Assembly: GCA_024234575.1 (NCBI GenBank)
Contig: JACKOB010000002.1
Location: 744,001 to 808,000 of the forward strand
DNA length: 64,000 nt
From: Hahellaceae bacterium
GTDB lineage: Bacteria; Pseudomonadota; Gammaproteobacteria; Pseudomonadales; Oleiphilaceae
Direction of reading: 5' to 3'
How positions within the stretch are numbered: position 1 is the stretch's first letter; each line of letters begins with the position of its first letter. Made by a program: the position numbers and the translations under genes. Shown here piece by piece: positions 63,531 through 64,000 of the stretch. The notes under the pieces were generated by a model. It did no database searches and was not told where the DNA came from. It worked only from the letters and a program-made list of their open reading frames with translations.

Positions 63531-64000
63531 CTAACCATGTTTAACTGCAACTAGCGTATCCGCAACGCCTTGGTGTACCACTTCCAGCAAATTCGACCTG
63601 GTAATATCAAAAAAGCCCGTGGACACTTCAAAAGGGAACCAGGCAGAGTCTGAAACGAGTTCTTCAATCGAGTAACGTTGACGGTCGGTTGAGTAAAATA
63701 ATGCCCCAGTTAACCAAGTAATCAGCTCTGGGTTATCCACGGGATTTTTGCTTGCCAGATGAAACACACTTTGCTCGCCTGCTTCCAGCACACCCCACTG
63801 GGACAAGCTTTGCAGCATTCTCGTTGCTGCGCGGCGTACACTTTCGGTATCACCGTGTTGTTCCACTGTGCGACGAATCAATTCTTTGCTGTGAATATCA
63901 TCTTGCAAGCGAAATAATCGGCCGATTAATCGAGCCACCGAGGCAAAATAAGGGTAGCTCGCAACCGCTAGGCCCCAGTGGATAACCAATTTTTCTGAAC
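63531..64000 (-). CDS. Hypothetical protein, 5' end outside window
   Basis: The frame is open to the right edge, so the true start lies beyond the window. The visible part (about 156 residues, including SEKLVIHWGLAVASYPYFAS) is helical with a likely winged-helix segment (KELIRRTVEQHGDTESVRRAA) and ends HQGVADTLVAVKHG. I have the impression that this kind of protein occurs in defence loci, but I cannot assign it. Convergent with the NERD-helicase gene. Confidence 0.55.
   Translation of the reverse strand, partial: SEKLVIHWGLAVASYPYFASVARLIGRLFRLQDDIHSKELIRRTVEQHGDTESVRRAATRMLQSLSQWGVLEAGEQSVFHLASKNPVDNPELITWLTGALFYSTDRQRYSIEELVSDSAWFPFEVSTGFFDITRSNLLEVVHQGVADTLVAVKHG

Noticed and set aside
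1..64000. tRNA, rRNA, origin or prophage
   Set aside because: I saw no cloverleaf with a CCA-compatible acceptor, no rRNA segment, no DnaA-box cluster and no phage structural gene on reading through; I could not run a covariance search.

Overview
The window looks like a chromosomal segment of a marine or aquatic gammaproteobacterium (Cellvibrionales/Oceanospirillales-like). Pointers are a HexR/Zwf/Pgl/Eda Entner-Doudoroff cluster with HexR-type operators, a PEP-CTERM protein with a sigma-54 promoter next to a PrsT-like TPR protein, a glucosylglycerate osmolyte operon, DUF6160, DUF5666 and DUF6502 proteins, and a RAYT/REP pair. This placement is inferred from gene content only; there is no rRNA or tRNA gene to anchor it.

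Layout. 1-4.2 kb is a decaying accessory patch: the C-terminal part of a TetR regulator, a toxin-antitoxin pair whose PIN toxin is frameshifted, an HTH regulator with an internal stop, a truncated REP-associated transposase, and a short two-gene membrane/hypothetical operon bracketed by copies of a 35-bp repeat. 4.3-9.3 kb is a four-gene operon for making and recycling glucosylglycerate (glycerate kinase, phosphatase, GpgS, GH13_18 phosphorylase). 9.4-17.3 kb holds a fatty acid desaturase, a membrane histidine kinase, a membrane protein, a PEP-CTERM protein and a 944-residue TPR protein (PrsT-like), then a Dabb protein. 17.4-21.4 kb is zwf-pgl-eda, transcribed divergently from hexR. 21.5-38.5 kb is ordinary housekeeping and orphan genes (recQ, glutathionyl-hydroquinone reductase, two orphan periplasmic binding proteins, DUF4139, tag, SIMPL, TonB-like, DUF6160, a TetR/crotonase pair) plus an intergenic small-RNA candidate. 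38.5-45.8 kb has a divergent sigma-70 factor and a purine catabolic operon (ade-xdhA-xdhB and a small membrane protein). 45.9-49.9 kb is a DUF6502-DUF5666-DUF5666 operon.

50.5-64 kb is a visibly AT-richer defence island. On the minus strand a small membrane protein is directly coupled to a TOTE-type primase-helicase. Next comes a degraded IS3-family transposase. A tightly packed plus-strand operon follows: drmA and drmB (the helicase and DUF1998 core of DISARM), a UvrD-like helicase, a protein I do not recognise, and a NERD-nuclease/UvrD helicase fusion. No DNA methylase and no PLD-type DrmC is visible, so this looks like a DISARM-related but distinct anti-phage system. It is the most interesting part of the window. 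A further partial gene of unknown function runs off the right edge.
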